Source: Tetradesmus obliquus (taxonomy: Eukaryota > Chlorophyta > Chlorophyceae > Sphaeropleales > Scenedesmaceae). Taken from it: 64,000 nt of DNA. The position numbers and the translations under genes were made by a program. The stretch lies in the NCBI GenBank assembly GCA_030272155.1, contig CP126199.1:2294001-2358000 (forward strand). The letters run 5' to 3'. Under the pieces are notes generated by a model that saw nothing but the letters and a program-made list of their open reading frames with translations, did no database searches and was not told the origin of the DNA. This document shows, piece after piece, positions 21,749 to 35,428 of the stretch (position 1 is the stretch's first letter; each line of letters begins with the position of its first letter).

Positions 21749-22320
21749 TACGCATAGACACGGCGCAGATCGGGGCAGCACGATAGGGATGTAAGTGCTG
21801 GACCACTAAACTGGGGCAAGGTTATGGAGGGGCTGTGTCAGCAGGTGATTCCTGAGCAGGCCTCCGAATGGTCTTGAATATGCTTTATTAACAATTAAAT
21901 ATCGATTGATTGAGATTCTTTTGCAAGGGTGCGCGATTGGTGAGATAGGGTTCTGCTGGCAGAGCACCGCTGTAGGGTGACAGCCCGGGCCGGCTACTGC
22001 AGGAGGATCTATGGTTATGTGCACGTCTGTGTACATTGACCTTGCTAATCTCAGATGCTCGCGAGCACACTGAACTGACTAACCAGTGGTTGACGGGCAA
22101 ACTCTCGCGAGCACGTGAGCAGCCGCGACCGATTTGATCGCTGCAAACCAATCATGAAGTCGAACTTTACCATTTGTACCGCGGTCTGACGTGCTTGCTG
22201 GCCTCTGGGTGGTAATAACTGCAGCAGCAGCAAGGCCCACACGTTGCGTGCTGCTTCGCTGCACAGCCTTGTTCCTCCTCATCAGAGCTGAGCGGCCTAA
22301 TCGTTAAGCAACTTGTCAGC
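21749..22320. other. Intergenic / 5' region between epimerase and membrane-protein genes
   Basis: No conserved coding sequence. It must contain the original epimerase promoter (now displaced by the hAT element) on one side and the promoter of the 22321 gene on the other. No TATA box is convincing. Confidence 0.45.
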
Positions 22321-24739
22321 ATGCCGGGCGTGTTTGAGAAGGAGCACTACGTCAGGGAGTGCAGCCAGCTAGACACAATCTTTCTCAGCCTGCACCTTGC
22401 TATGAGCTTGGTGCAGCGGCGCACCATCATTGCCAAGCAACAGGTGAGCTTACAAACCCGGCATTCCTACCCTTCAATAGATGAAGTGCGTCCCTGCGCT
22501 TCAGAGACAGCAACATGCGTGACAGCGACATCACCACCAGCAAGCCACAAGCCTTGCAGCTCACTGCTGCTCTGCCGCATCAGCCCGGCCTGCAGCAAAT
22601 CTCGTTAAATTCAGCAGCACAGGCCGCAGCCATCCCATCTAACGCACAACAGCACCCAGCTTGGTGTTGCCCGTGCAGCCCTCACATGTCTAGGGCACCT
22701 TCCTGCTGCTGTCCTGCAGGTGTACGTTTTCAACATCGCCTGCGTGATCTTCACAGCCACGCTGCTGCTGAAGCACTTTGCGAAGCACTGGTACCACCAC
22801 TGGCGCACACAGATCGTGTTTGTGCTGCACATCATCCTCACCACGCTAAGAGCCCTAGCTGTACTGCCTATGGCCAGCAAGCAGGCAGTACACTGGCGCG
22901 TGAGCCTGTCAGGAGGGCAGGACTCAGTGGCTGTGCTGATGGCAACCATCCTCAGCGTGCTGGGAGGACCCTTCCGGTGAGTTTTGAATGTTGCAAATCA
23001 AACACAAACAAGCAAGCCATGGAGGTTGCGGTGCTGCAGCTTGCGCCCCAGCAACGCACTGGCAGCCTGCCGTGAAACCCTGCTTGTGTTCGCACCAGCT
23101 GTTGCACTGCAGCCGCCCTTCCTGCTCTGTCCTTTTCAGCTCCTGCCGCCCTCACTGCCCTCACTGCTTTTTGATTGTGTTATGCCCTCACTGCTTTTTG
23201 ATTGTGTTTTGCCGTCATTAGCGCCCTCTTCACTGCAGCGTATGCTTCAGATGCTGCTCCTGCGGCAGCCCTTCCCACTCAGCCGGCCTTGCTGCTGCCT
23301 CCCTCATCACTCTGCACCTCGAAACCCTGCACTGCTTCACCATTTGCTGCAGCTCACCCAGAATGCCGGGCCTGCAGCAGCTCTTGCCACTGCATGCTTC
23401 CGTCCCCTAACGTCCTCATGCTTACTTCGCTGCCTGCCTGCCAACCTGCTTCTCCTGCAGGGCATTCGAGGCGCTGGGCCTGCAGCAGCCTTTCCCGACA
23501 TGCTTCCGTTCCCTGCGCCCTCATGCTTATTTTGCTGCCTCCCTGCCTGTCTGCCTGCCTGCCTGCCGCCCTTCTTTTCCTCCTGCAGGGCTTTTGAGAT
23601 GCTGGGCCTGCAGCAGCCTTTCCCGACATGCTTCAGTTCCCTGCGCCCTCATGCTTATTTTGCTGCCTGCCTGCCTGCCTGCCTGCCGCCGTTCTTTTCC
23701 TCCTGCAGGGCATTTGAGATGCTGGGCCTGCAGCAGCCTTTCCCGCTGCACGTGCTCAACACCGTCTACTACCTGCTGATCCACACGGCAGCAGCATTCG
23801 AGGGCTGCCGCCTGGCCTACAGCAATGTCATGTTCTACCTGGTGCATGAGGTGCATGATGGCTTGGCTGCGCTGGTTGATACAGCACTGGATGGCTTGGT
23901 GGGCCTGCCGGTGACACAGCAGGCCACCTGCAGCAGGTGAGAAGGAGTTGCGGCTGCTGCAAGCGAGGTGGTTGTGCGCTCAGACGTTGTGGGCACATCA
24001 CAGCAGCCATACACCAAGTACTGTTTCTGCAGCCCCCGTGCCATCTTACACACCCATGCGCTGCAACAAAAGCTTCAGCTTAGACTGGCGTTATGTGCTG
24101 GCAACCCGCCATGGCAACAAACAACATGATTAAAAATACCCTGCCCTGGCCTTCTGCTGCTGCTGCAGCTGTGCTGGCCCGGTGCTGTACCTCACGCTGC
24201 TGCTGTGGGGGAGTGTGGCCATGCCGCTGTACGTGGCGTATGTAGCCGAGCAAGCAGCGCGCCAGCGCTTCTGCAGGCGGCTGGCTGCAGCTGACACAGG
24301 AGGAGCTGTGCAGGGCCGTGCCGGCTGGGCACAGCAGCTGCAGCAGCAGCAGCAGCAGCAGCTAGTGGACGAGGCTGTGCCACTTGCTGCTGCTGGGCGG
24401 GAGATGCTGCCGCCTCCTCAGCAGGAAATGCAGCAGCAGCAGCAGCAGCAGCAGGCGTTAAATAACGGTTACATAACAGACGGTGATTTGCTGGTGCTGG
24501 CAGATCCTGGAATGGAGTCCTGCAGTGTCAGCAGCATTCCCAACGGCATTGCGCGCTGGGCGGTGCACCTGCTGCTGCTGCTGAGCATGCTGCTGCTGTG
24601 CTGGTCGCTGGCAAATCTCTTTGCGCTGCAGCTGCTGCCGAAGCTGCTGGGCAGCCAGCAGCTGGACTTCTGGTGTCCTAACAAGCCACACCCGCCCTTT
24701 GTTATGGCTGGCCAGGTGTATACTGGTGGGGACTACTGA
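22321..24739 (+). CDS. Multi-pass membrane protein, family not recognised
   Basis: The start ATG at 22321 gives MPGVFEKEHYVRECSQLDTI. Exons: 22321-22443; about 22720-22977; 23709-23937; about 24168-24739 (stop TGA). Hydrophobic helices include VYVFNIACVIFTATLLL, VFVLHIILTTLRALAVL, VLMATILSVLGG, LHVLNTVYYLLIHTAAAF, CAGPVLYLTLLLWGSVAM and VHLLLLLSMLLLCWSLANLF. A hydrophilic loop with two short Gln runs (CAG repeats) separates the last two. The C-terminus, WCPNKPHPPFVMAG then a short tail, is probably exposed. No transporter or enzyme signature is visible. The second intron carries four degenerate copies of the start of the 23709 exon. Likely an algal-specific membrane protein; no function is proposed. 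Confidence 0.6.
23236..23720 (+). repeat. Tandem copies of acceptor and exon start AFEMLGLQQPFP
   Basis: Units of about 120-128 bp contain a Cys-codon-rich pyrimidine tract, 'cctcctgcag' and then an exon start like 'ggcatttgagatgctgggcc'. Starts are at about 23239 and 23361 (degenerate), 23461 and 23589 (near-identical), and 23709 (the copy whose frame continues into the protein). The intron part 'tgcctgcctgcctgcc' is repeated with the exon part. Four acceptors could therefore compete. Confidence 0.9.
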
Positions 24740-24866
24740 ACCAGCAACAAAAACTGTGCATTGCTTTTCAGTTTGGTTGGTTTCAGGCACTGCTGAGCCA
24801 AACATACATGTGATGTATGTACTGCAGACTGTGTGTATACTGTGTTGCTGATTCAAGGCTGGCACT

Positions 24867-24888
24867 GGGTTTAGGGTTTAGGGTTTAG
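24867..24888 (+). repeat. Interstitial telomere-type repeat (TTTAGGG)3
   Basis: gggtttagggtttagggttt plus two bases: three plant/Sphaeropleales-type TTTAGGG units 128 bp downstream of the membrane-protein stop. The volvocine algae use TTTTAGGG instead, so this also informs the organism call. Confidence 0.85.
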
Positions 24889-25246
24889 ACACACTTTGAC
24901 AGGGTCCTGCAAGGTCTGGTTGCGTCATGCAGGCCATGCTTATGTTCGTGGAAGTTGCCGTGCCGGGGCACTTGTCACAAAGCTGACTTATGAACACATA
25001 TATAGTCAATCAATGTGGCTGCTTCGTGTGGTGGAAGGTAGGCATGCATGCCAACACTGCATGCTGGTGGTGCTGCTGTGCTGACCGCTTGCATTGCTGT
25101 GACCAGATGCATTGCTGAGATCAGATTTGGAGTGCAGACATGGCCCTACATGCATATGTACTGCCAGATTGGGGCGTGATCCTTCAGGGTTCCGCTGACA
25201 ATAACATATCTTGATTTTTCCTCTCAGGGTGCCGCGTGCTGCCTTG

Positions 25247-25312
25247 TGTTGTGTGTGCGTGTGTGCGGGCGGGCGGGCGCGCGCGCGGGCGCGTGCGTGG
25301 GTGCGTGCGCTT
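25247..25312 (+). repeat. Alternating purine-pyrimidine GC-rich tract
   Basis: A run of gtgtgtgcgtgtgtgcggg, then gcgcgcgcgggcgcgtgcg. Alternating GT/GC steps of this length favour Z-DNA. It occurs in otherwise gene-poor DNA. Confidence 0.7.
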
Positions 25313-28300
25313 TGTGCTGGCTGCCAGCATGATGAGCTCCCTTGTGCTGCTGTGTTTCTGGTGAGGCAATGGCCCGGCCGCATGCAGGGCAAGAGGCCTT
25401 GATGCTGAATGCACATGAATGCGTGCTCTTCTGCTGTTGGTTGATGCTGCACACTTCTTCTCGTTTGTGTGGGGTACAGACCTGTTGAGGCTTGTTACAT
25501 TCTTGATTGCTGCTTTGTTGGCTTTTGGCGCCGTCAAACAGCTCACCCTGCAGGTGTGTGAAGTTAGTGTGTGAGGGGCGATGCTGGCTTCGTTCAGTAG
25601 ACATCCAAGTTCAGTTGCATGTCTGACAGTTGAACATATCTTGATGCAGTTCTGACAGCACTCTGGTACGGCATTCTTGGCATCTTGCATGCTATGCAAT
25701 GCATCATGGCGGTCTGAAACAGTGGCTAGATCCGTATTACAGCTTAGCGAGATCCACATTGCCTGATGTGTGACTGCTAGCAAGGCTCCATTGAGCGGGC
25801 CGCTGCCTAGGTGTGGCAGTGTGGATGTGTGATTTGAGGCGATCGCAGGCGTGCCACACTGTATCTGCATTATGCCTATCACTAGTCGGCTGCTGGAGTA
25901 TAGGCGTGTGCATGTTTGTGCAACGCGTGGCTTGAGCCACAACCTGGCTTGGACCTTGGCAGGTTTTGGAAATTAGAATTGTAGCACTGTACGGCACTGT
26001 TTTGTATTGCGTGTGTGCTGCTGGCGCACTGCATGTATGCTGCTGATGCACTGCATGCGTAGCTTTTGTGTTATGGTTGGGGCACGCAGCATCTACAACT
26101 CCCGCTCATGCTGCAGCTGTGCCTTGAATCAGCAACTGCATGCAGCATGCCGCGCGGGACTTCAAGCGCTGTCCTTGGCGCGTGCTGGCTGCTATCTTCA
26201 GTGCATGTAAACAGCATGACGTTGGGGTGCTATTGACACTGGGGGTGCTACCGACACTGGCCAATTGTGTGTTCTGTTGTGCTGCAACACATATGCTGCC
26301 TGAACTACACAACAGTGTATGCATTGAGGGTGCCAAACACCCAAGTGCATAAGGAAAACATCTGGGAGATTGCAATAGAGAGGTCTTGCGCCTGCTGTGC
26401 TACACAGCATGCATGGCCTTGGCAGTGTGCTGCTGCCACTGCTTTGAGCACTACCACTTGATGCTTGTGTGGCTTCCCACACATTGCATAACCATTGCAG
26501 CAGCTGCAGCGGCTGGATACAGGATATGCTTTGGGTTGAACATGGAAGGCCCATTTCAGAGCACAGGCTTGTGGCACAGTGTGCATGCTACATGGCAGCT
26601 TGCGCGACCATTTGTGCCTTGTCGCCGTGGCGAGCGCACCTGATTGCTGGATTGCTGCTGGCTTGCTGCTGTGTTGCTGCATGTCCCGGCCAGCACCGGC
26701 AGCTCCAGCAAGGCATCTCTTACATCATGGGTTCCGTAATTGTTGTGTACTTTGGCCAAAGTGCGCATTATTGTTTCCGTGGTTGTTGTGTACTTCGGTC
26801 AAAGTGCACGTGCATGATTGTATTGCCGCCGTGCTTGCCGAAGTTTTGCCATCACGCTTGCAGATGCGGGTTCAGTCAACAACACTGGCCTGCATGGGCT
26901 ATGCTGTGCTTCGGATTGCATTGTATCAGAGCATGCCAGCATGGACGGCTGGCCTGCTAGGCGTTCCATGTATGGAAGAGTGCTATATAGCACGTGTTGA
27001 CTGCAGAGTCGCAGCTGCCATGCTCATTACTGCAGTCAGCATGTGTTAGTAGCAGAATGTTGGTGGCAGGAAGATGGTGGCTGGAAGGGACTGCATCGTC
27101 TTTTGTTGTCCACTTGTTTGGCAACCAGTGTCAGCATGCGCATTGAATGTCGCCCTCACTTGCTGAACTATGCGCTAGCTTTGGATTGTACTGCTGCAAG
27201 GTGCCTTGAGAGCAAAAACTTGGGGAATCCGGCATTGCTGCCAGGCAGCTGCGCATTGAAACTGTGTTTGGTGTTTGTTTGCTTTGTATCTCGTTGATTG
27301 TGTTGTGCATCAGCTTGGATGGGTTGGAGGGCTCTTGCAGGTGCAAGCACTCCAAGGCTACTGCTTGTGCTGCGCAGCATGGCTGGCATCTAGCACTGCC
27401 AGTGTTTCCTGTAGCACAGTCAACACGCACACGGTGGAGTTGCTGCTTCCTCTCACTGCTGCTGCTGCTGCTTTTTTTGGTCTGGCTCCTCTGGGTGGGG
27501 CCGTTCATGTTGTGGGTGCACTTATTGTACTCGTCGCACTTGCTGGATACAAGGGAATGCTGGTTCTTGATGCAAATGCTGGTGCGTGAGGGAAATGCTG
27601 GTTCTTGATTCGAATGCTGGCTCAAGTATGTAAATGCTGGTTCTGAAGCTCATCGTACTCTAATTCTGCCCCAGTCTTCTTGCCTGGTGATACCAGTACC
27701 TCGCTGTTGCTGCGCAATTGTGCACAATGCACACCTGCCCATTAGCAACAACTGTCGAAGTCCTGCATGTGGACCTATGCATGTTTTGTCACTGGCAAGC
27801 TGCTGAGCTCAATTGAAGCTGTCGTGCCCGATGTAGTCATGGCAAGCTGCTGAATGCCCAGCTGGCCGCTGCCACAGCTGCAATGCTTGCTGAGGCGCTG
27901 CAGCACACACAGCACGACCAGGACCGCAAAGCTGCCAAGTCCCACCCGTATGAAGAGCGAAGTCAAACTGCTTGCAAGACACCAAGCATTATAGAGCGCT
28001 TCCGCACTTTGTAACCACGAAGTGCTGGCCAGCAGCTGGTGCATGGCAATCGCCCTTTTACTTCGGAGCACGTCAAGATTGAACACTAACTCAAGTGGCC
28101 GAAGCCTCTGAAGCCATGTTCTGTTAAGCTGTTGAGCGTACCACGCTGAAGTTGGCAGGGCCTGAACTTCTTCTGAACTGCTGCCACGTCACGTGGCACT
28201 GCTGCCGCGAGTGACGATGAGACGTGCCGAGGTATACCATGAGGCTTCAGCAGTTCGCAATAATTGTTCTGAAGTCTGTTGTACACCTGTCTATTGGCAC

Positions 28301-28503
28301 CAGTGTACGATACGTAGGCGCGAGCTCGCGGTGAGTCGCATCTGCCTCGGCTGAGCAGCACTGAATGGCGAAAGAGAGCACCTCCAGGAACATAAACAGC
28401 TGAACGATGTATTACAAGCCTCATCGTGACACTGTTACACGGTGTTAAGGCCCTGTCCTTTGCCCTCCGTTAATTCCGCTCCCTGCAAAGAGGGCGTAGA
28501 CTC

Positions 28504-28538
28504 TTTCAACTTTCAACTTTCAACTTTCAACTTTCAAC
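28504..28538 (+). repeat. Heptamer microsatellite (tttcaac)5
   Basis: Five perfect copies of tttcaac, upstream of the Gly-X-Y protein gene. Confidence 0.9.
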
Positions 28539-28791
28539 AAGCCTCATTGTACATGACGTACAATCATCGAGGAAGGTTCGGAGGTGACAGCACACTGATG
28601 AGCTGCTGCTGCTGCTGCTGCTGCTGCTGCTATGCAGTGGCATGCTGGATTCTGGCCGTACGCTGTGGTGACAGTGGGGCACATCTGGACAACCAGCGGA
28701 GTTTACCCATCTGTGAAGCAACCTGGGCACCCTTGAGCAGGCAGCAGCAGTAGCTTCTCAACGACTCAGCAAAGGAAGTAGAGCGACGTAA

Positions 28792-30255
<1,464 letters not shown>

Positions 30256-31279
30256 CGCGCAGCAAGGTGTTGGCTGACATAGTGTATGGACCAAACAGTA
30301 TGGTTGATCCATCATGATTGATGTATTATTTAGAGCAATCCGTTTGCAGCATGACAACATTTATTTTGGCAGCATGGCAACATTGGGTCGCTCCTCGCTC
30401 TAGAGGGAGATCTCCCTCTGCTCTGGAATAGGGGTGATCATGTTACCAATTGAGCCATAGTGAGGTCGCCATCGGTCGCCAACATTGGGTCGCTGTGGGA
30501 TTCTTGTACACATGTGAACTTCAGAGTAAATTGCAGCTGGCGTGGTTGTGCTTTTGACGGCTGGCAATGCGGTGCAGTAATTTGCGCGACGGTCATCATA
30601 ATCATGATCTTCGCAATCCCTTACTCATTATTATCCTCGTGATGGTTGTAAGACTGGCAGCCCATTGTGTTTGCAAGATCAGCATCCGTTGTATTTGCTT
30701 CCGATCATTCTAGTGCTTCAAATGCAGAGTCCTCATGAGATCAAAAGCTGTTGCGGCTTTGAGATTTTAATGGTTGTGGCTGGGTGTGTTGGACCGCGTG
30801 AGCCTTGTGTGGCGCCTCACTGGGTTGGCCTAGGCCTATCCGCATATGGTCGACTATATGCATACCATATGGTCCACTGCAGAGAATGATAACTTGATGA
30901 CTGCTACTCTGCGGATTGCGACAATACCATGTCCAGTCCTGGTGGCCCCGCACATCAGAGAGGTGTCGCACAATTGTTGAGATCCTGTTATATACACCTG
31001 TTTGGGGGCGAAATCAGGGGATGCCTGCCACACAGTACACACCATCACATAAAGCAGCAAAACAGTGTGAGTGCTGTGTTGCAGCATAACTACTATACCC
31101 AGCAGTAGCTGCTGCCTCAATGTTGCTGCTATCAGCAAGTACCAGCACCTGCTGCGGCTGACAATTAGCAGCAGTCACCAGTAGGCACTAGTGCTTTCCA
31201 CACGGCCCGAGATGCTGTTTCTTAGCAAAGCCACCGACAAGCTTATAACCGTGCCAATGCTGCATAGCTCAACACCAGC
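30256..31279. other. Intergenic between two convergent genes
   Basis: No coding signal. It contains a perfect 18 bp palindrome agagggagatctccctct (about 30401-30418), the word aacattgggtcgct repeated about 100 bp apart (30379 and 30480), and a TGTAA at about 30647 that could serve the upstream gene. Confidence 0.5.
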
Positions 31280-32065
31280 TCACTGCCATGCATCTTTGGA
31301 TGTAGCCACTGCAACACCCAGTGCCTGCACCAGGCCCAGCAGCTGCTGCTCCAACTGCGCAAACAGCGGCCGTTGCATTGCATTGCCAGCCAGGCACTGC
31401 TGCACCAACTGCCGCAACTGCTGCACAGCATCCTCTGCAGCAACGTCTGCCGCACCATCCAGGCCGCGGCCGCCGCCGCTGCTGCTGCTGCTGCTGATTC
31501 TGGCTACCACATCACTCATGAACAGTCCAAACGCACGCACTTCCATGCGCTCGAAAAACCTGCCAGGGTCCGCGGCTGCCGAGTAACAAAATGACGCGCC
31601 AAAGTCGCAAATGACGGGCCGCCAGTGGTCATCCGCCATGATGTTGTGTGCGTACACGTCTCCGTGTGCGATGCCGCGGCTGTGCATGTAGGCGAGGGCA
31701 CTGGCTACGCCGTGACAGATGCGCAGCGCTGCGGCCGGGCTGAAGCACAAGTCAGCATCCCACCTGGTGCAGCAGCACGGCAGGCAGGCAGGCACAGCAG
31801 TGACGTAATAAGGTGTTGAATCAGTTGATAATAGACATGTGCAAGCAGCTGCATGGTCTGCTGCAGATGCTGCATTTGTCTTGAAGCTCTTGCGCATCAG
31901 CAACAGCAACTTTCCAGGCCTGTGTATGTGCTCACTTGCAGCGCAGCAGGTGCTGCGAGGTGGGTCTGCCAGCCAGTGGCTTGCCCTGAACCAGCTCCAG
32001 CACAAGACCCACAACCGCGCCAGCATCTCCACCACATTCTGCTGCTGCTGCTGCCGCCGGCTCCC

Positions 32066-32127
<62 letters not shown>

Positions 32128-32657
32128 GTGTCAGTCACGAGTGCCAGCACGCGTGTGAGGTTGGGGTGCTGCACAGCGCAGTTGATGGCCATCTCCTCTG
32201 CTGTGGAGCCGTCAGGGCTCACATCAGCAATGAAGATCTTCACTGCCACTGTGCGGCCCTCATACGTGCCTGCAGCAGCATATGATCATCGAATCTGCTG
32301 AAATAAGGAGAATGTTGTGATCGCAAAGACACTGCAGAGAGGGGCAACAAGCTGCCGCAGCTAAGCGCCTCCAAGGATTCTGCTGTCTCGGTTGGGACCA
32401 GTCAGCCAGCCAGCCAGCCGGTGTGCAGCAAATGGCTCAGCTGAACAGCAATGATGTTACATTTGTCAGGGTAACAACGTACTGCTCTGCCAGCTTACCC
32501 AGGAAGACTTCGCCTGATGCGCCCTGGCCCAGCTTCTCTCCGACCTGCAGCGCCTGCCGCTCCACGCGGGGCAAAGCAGCAGGCACTGCAGGCACAGCCA
32601 CAGCGGCGGGGTTCCTGCCGATGCTGCACCAGGCGAGCTTAGGGAGGCTGCCTGCTT

Positions 32658-32689
<32 letters not shown>

Positions 32690-33684
32690 GCAGCGTGTTT
32701 TGAGTGCGTTGGCGTGCATTTAAGACTGTGTCAGAAGCAGTGTGCGTGCCTATTGCCTGAAGCACGGTATGCAGGTGGTACATACTCCCTCACGCCATGT
32801 GGCACCCGCTTCAAGCTTGTGTCTCCTGCTTTGAGCACTGCACAGCCACCTGCAGCACATGCCGCACCTGCCTCAGCCAGTCCTGCAGGCCACTGCTGCA
32901 GCTCCCCAACTGCCAGCCTGAACAGCTCCAGATCAGGCAGCCGCCACAGGTCAGCCGGCAGGTGAGTGAAGGGGTTGAAGGAAGCCTGCAGCTTCACCAG
33001 TGAGACCAGGCTACCAAAACCTGTGGCAGTACACAAAAAAACAGGCAGTTCACCACGAGGCAGTACATCATCAGGCAGTACACATGAGGCAGTACATCAT
33101 CAGGGAGTACAACATGAGGCAGTACAAGCTGCATGTTCCCAACATGAGGCAGTGCAACATGGAGCAGTACAAGCTGCATGTCGACAACCTGAGGCACTAC
33201 AAGATACAGCAGCCATGGCAGCAGTAACACGTGAAGTGGGCTACAATGCACGCAGCAAAATCACACCATTGCGAGAACCATAGCGGTCTGTGCATAATAC
33301 ATGTACAATACACAACAAAGAATGGCAAGTCAACATAGTTTGTAGTTGCACTGCAGCCAGCTCACTCACCCTCGGGCAGCGTGCTGAACTGGTTGTCAGT
33401 GAGGAACAGCTCCACCAGGCTGCTGAGCTGGCTGAAGCTGGCAGGCAATGCAGCCAGCCTGTTGCTCTTCAGGCCCAGCCGGGTCAGGCCCTGCAGGCGG
33501 CCAAAGTCCTGCGGCAGCGCCTGCAGCTGGTTGCTGTACGCGTTGAGCACCTGGCAGCAGCAGCAGCAAGGCACACAAGGAGGCTAGGCAAGGGTGACCA
33601 GCAGGTGCTGAGGATCCTGCAACGGCTGCACGCTGCTGCTGTTGCTGTTGCGGCTGCTGCGCATGAACTCGCTTTGTAAATGCA

Positions 33685-33728
<44 letters not shown>

Positions 33729-34755
33729 CCTATCTGCTGCAACAGCTGCCGCTGGTGTTGCATTTGCAGCTGCTGCTACTGTCACACCTGCAGCTTCTGC
33801 TGGAGTTGGACCTGCTTCTGCTGCTGCTGCTGCTCCAGGTGCTGTTATCTGGGGCTGCTCCTCCTGCAGCAGCTGCTGCTGTCCCGCCCACCTGCAGTTG
33901 GCTGAGGCTGCACAGCGCAGCCGGCAGCGCCGCCAGCTGGTTGCGGCCCACATCAAGTTCAGTGAGGCTGGTCAGGCAGCTGACCTCAGGCGGTAGTGAT
34001 GTCAGGCTGTTGCGCGACAGGTTCAGCACCTGTAGCAGCACAGCAGCATGTGTGTGCTTATGACGATCTACAGCCCCGCGATGGCGACAGCTTGTTTGTT
34101 GAATCAGCGGCATGCTAGCAGGGGAAGGACGCTGGATATCTTGCCTAGCCACGGGCTGCTGCAAATGCCTTTCATAGTCCTTGGCAATGATTAGCAGCGA
34201 GGCTGCCAGCATTGGCTGAGGCCTATGAGGCAGCTGCTTGAGATCAAAATTCCAGTTGTTATGTGTGCAGCTGTACCTTGAGGCCTGTGAGAGCCTGCAC
34301 TGACTGAGGGATGAATGTGATGGCATTGCCAGAAAGGTTGATGCTGCTCAGAGCTGTGAAGGTGCACAGCGCAGGGGGCCAGAACGCCAGCTGCGCCCCC
34401 TGGTTGGTGACCGACACAGCTGTGACGTGCGGCGCTGCTTGCTGCGCAGTCAAACCACAGCTGGTGACCTGTTGCATGGTGTTGGGGTGCGACAGAGGTG
34501 TTGTTGCGCTTAGTTTTAGGTTTGGTACCAGCAGGGCTGTCTGAGACATGCAGCAGCTGCCTACAGCAGTGCTGCCATTGCTGTAGCATGCTGCGTAGCA
34601 GAAGCTGCCGTTCACAACGGATCCATTCAAGTTATTCGTACAGCATGTAGCGCTTGCAGGTCCTCAATCGCCTGTTCCTGCTTGGTGGTGGCGATTGGCT
34701 CCAGGCACTGCAGCACCCCTGCCACCGGCACCTCTGCTGTTCCCCCGGCTGTCAT
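31280..34755 (-). CDS. Leucine-rich-repeat protein kinase
   Basis: The ATG at 34755 starts MTAGGTAEVPVAGVLQCLEP. LRR exons follow: FTALSSINLSGNAITFIP (about 34330), VLNLSRNSLTSLPPEV with LTELDVGRNQLAALP (about 33910-34030), VLNAYSNQLQALPQDF to LFLTDNQFSTLPEG (about 33370-33550), and LVKLQASFNPFTHLPADLW (about 32950). The kinase domain has the Gly-rich loop (LGQGASGEVFLG, about 32500), the VAVK lysine (about 32250), the catalytic loop HGDVYAHNIM and DFGAS (31600-31660), and an RPLFAQLEQQL ending before the TGA at 31280. The catalytic loop has His-Gly-Asp in place of His-Arg-Asp. LRR-plus-kinase proteins with HGD-type loops exist in bacteria and algae; substrates are unknown. There is no signal peptide or membrane helix, so it is cytosolic. 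An intron before the kinase core holds a long CTG tract that reads poly-Gln in the antisense-of-plus frame (32062-32125) and may be coding. Confidence 0.8.
32060..32126 (-). repeat. CTG/CAG tract of about 21 units in the LRR-kinase gene
   Basis: In the kinase frame it gives VTDTQ followed by a long Gln run and GEPAAAAA, then continues to VVGLVLELVQGKPL, so it is most likely translated poly-Gln in a loop of the kinase N-lobe. Confidence 0.75.
33040..33205 (-). repeat. Intronic short repeat (aggcagtaca-type)
   Basis: About ten imperfect copies of 'gaggcagtaca(tca)' lie in the intron between two LRR exons of the kinase gene, and 'agtacaagctgcatg' occurs twice. Confidence 0.7.
33684..33728 (-). 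repeat. CTG/CAG tract in the LRR-kinase gene
   Basis: About 14 to 15 CTG units on the plus strand in an intron next to an LRR exon. Confidence 0.75.
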
Positions 34756-35428
34756 CGGTACTCTCAAACAGCGTAATGACTTGACCGATTAGATGCAGCA
34801 CTGTGGTGTGCGATGCACCCCTGCCTGTTGGCGGACAGTGCGGGCAAAAGACGTTGCAAGCCTGTAACTGCCGCTCAACAGCACGAGGCACCTGACAAGC
34901 AAGCTATAACTAGTTTTACATAAAAAAAATCAGCCTATTAAACAATCGTGCATGCTTGAACGCAACTGACCTGCTGCCAGCAGAAACACAACCCTGGCCT
35001 GGTTGGCTGTCACTTAATGCTGGCGTGACTGCGCCCTTTTGCTTGTTGCTTTGGCTGTGCCTGCGTCCGTCAACTACTGTGCAACTTTACACAACAATGT
35101 ATCTCGCCAGTAGGCACATGGCCTGGCATTCACAGCGTGTGTACCACGCGTAATTTGTACAGGTGGGTGTCCATGCATGGACATATGTCACCAGCCTGCC
35201 AACTTGCCAGCAACCAAGGGATACACATGAAAGGAACCACATGCAAGCACCTCTCTGTCTTAATCGCCTGCTGGCAGCGACAGCAGACAGCCGACTGCGC
35301 AGTCTGCCTCACATGCCTGTGCGCCCAGCGTACAACAAGCACAGCCTCAACAGGTCACCTTCATCACGGCCAAAGCCAACACCAGCATCAGCAGCTGTAT
35401 GCAACTCTGCAACGTGTACAATCACACA
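34756..35428. other. Intergenic upstream of the LRR-kinase gene
   Basis: No coding signal. A TTACA at about 35087 (TGTAA on the minus strand) could be a distal poly(A) signal of the MDR gene. An A-run occurs at about 34920-34928. Confidence 0.45.

Noticed and set aside
30366-30490. tRNA-like segment on the minus strand (D-arm-like ggctcaattggta)
   Set aside because: No matching acceptor stem, no T-arm GGTTCGAATCC-like block and no consistent anticodon stem.
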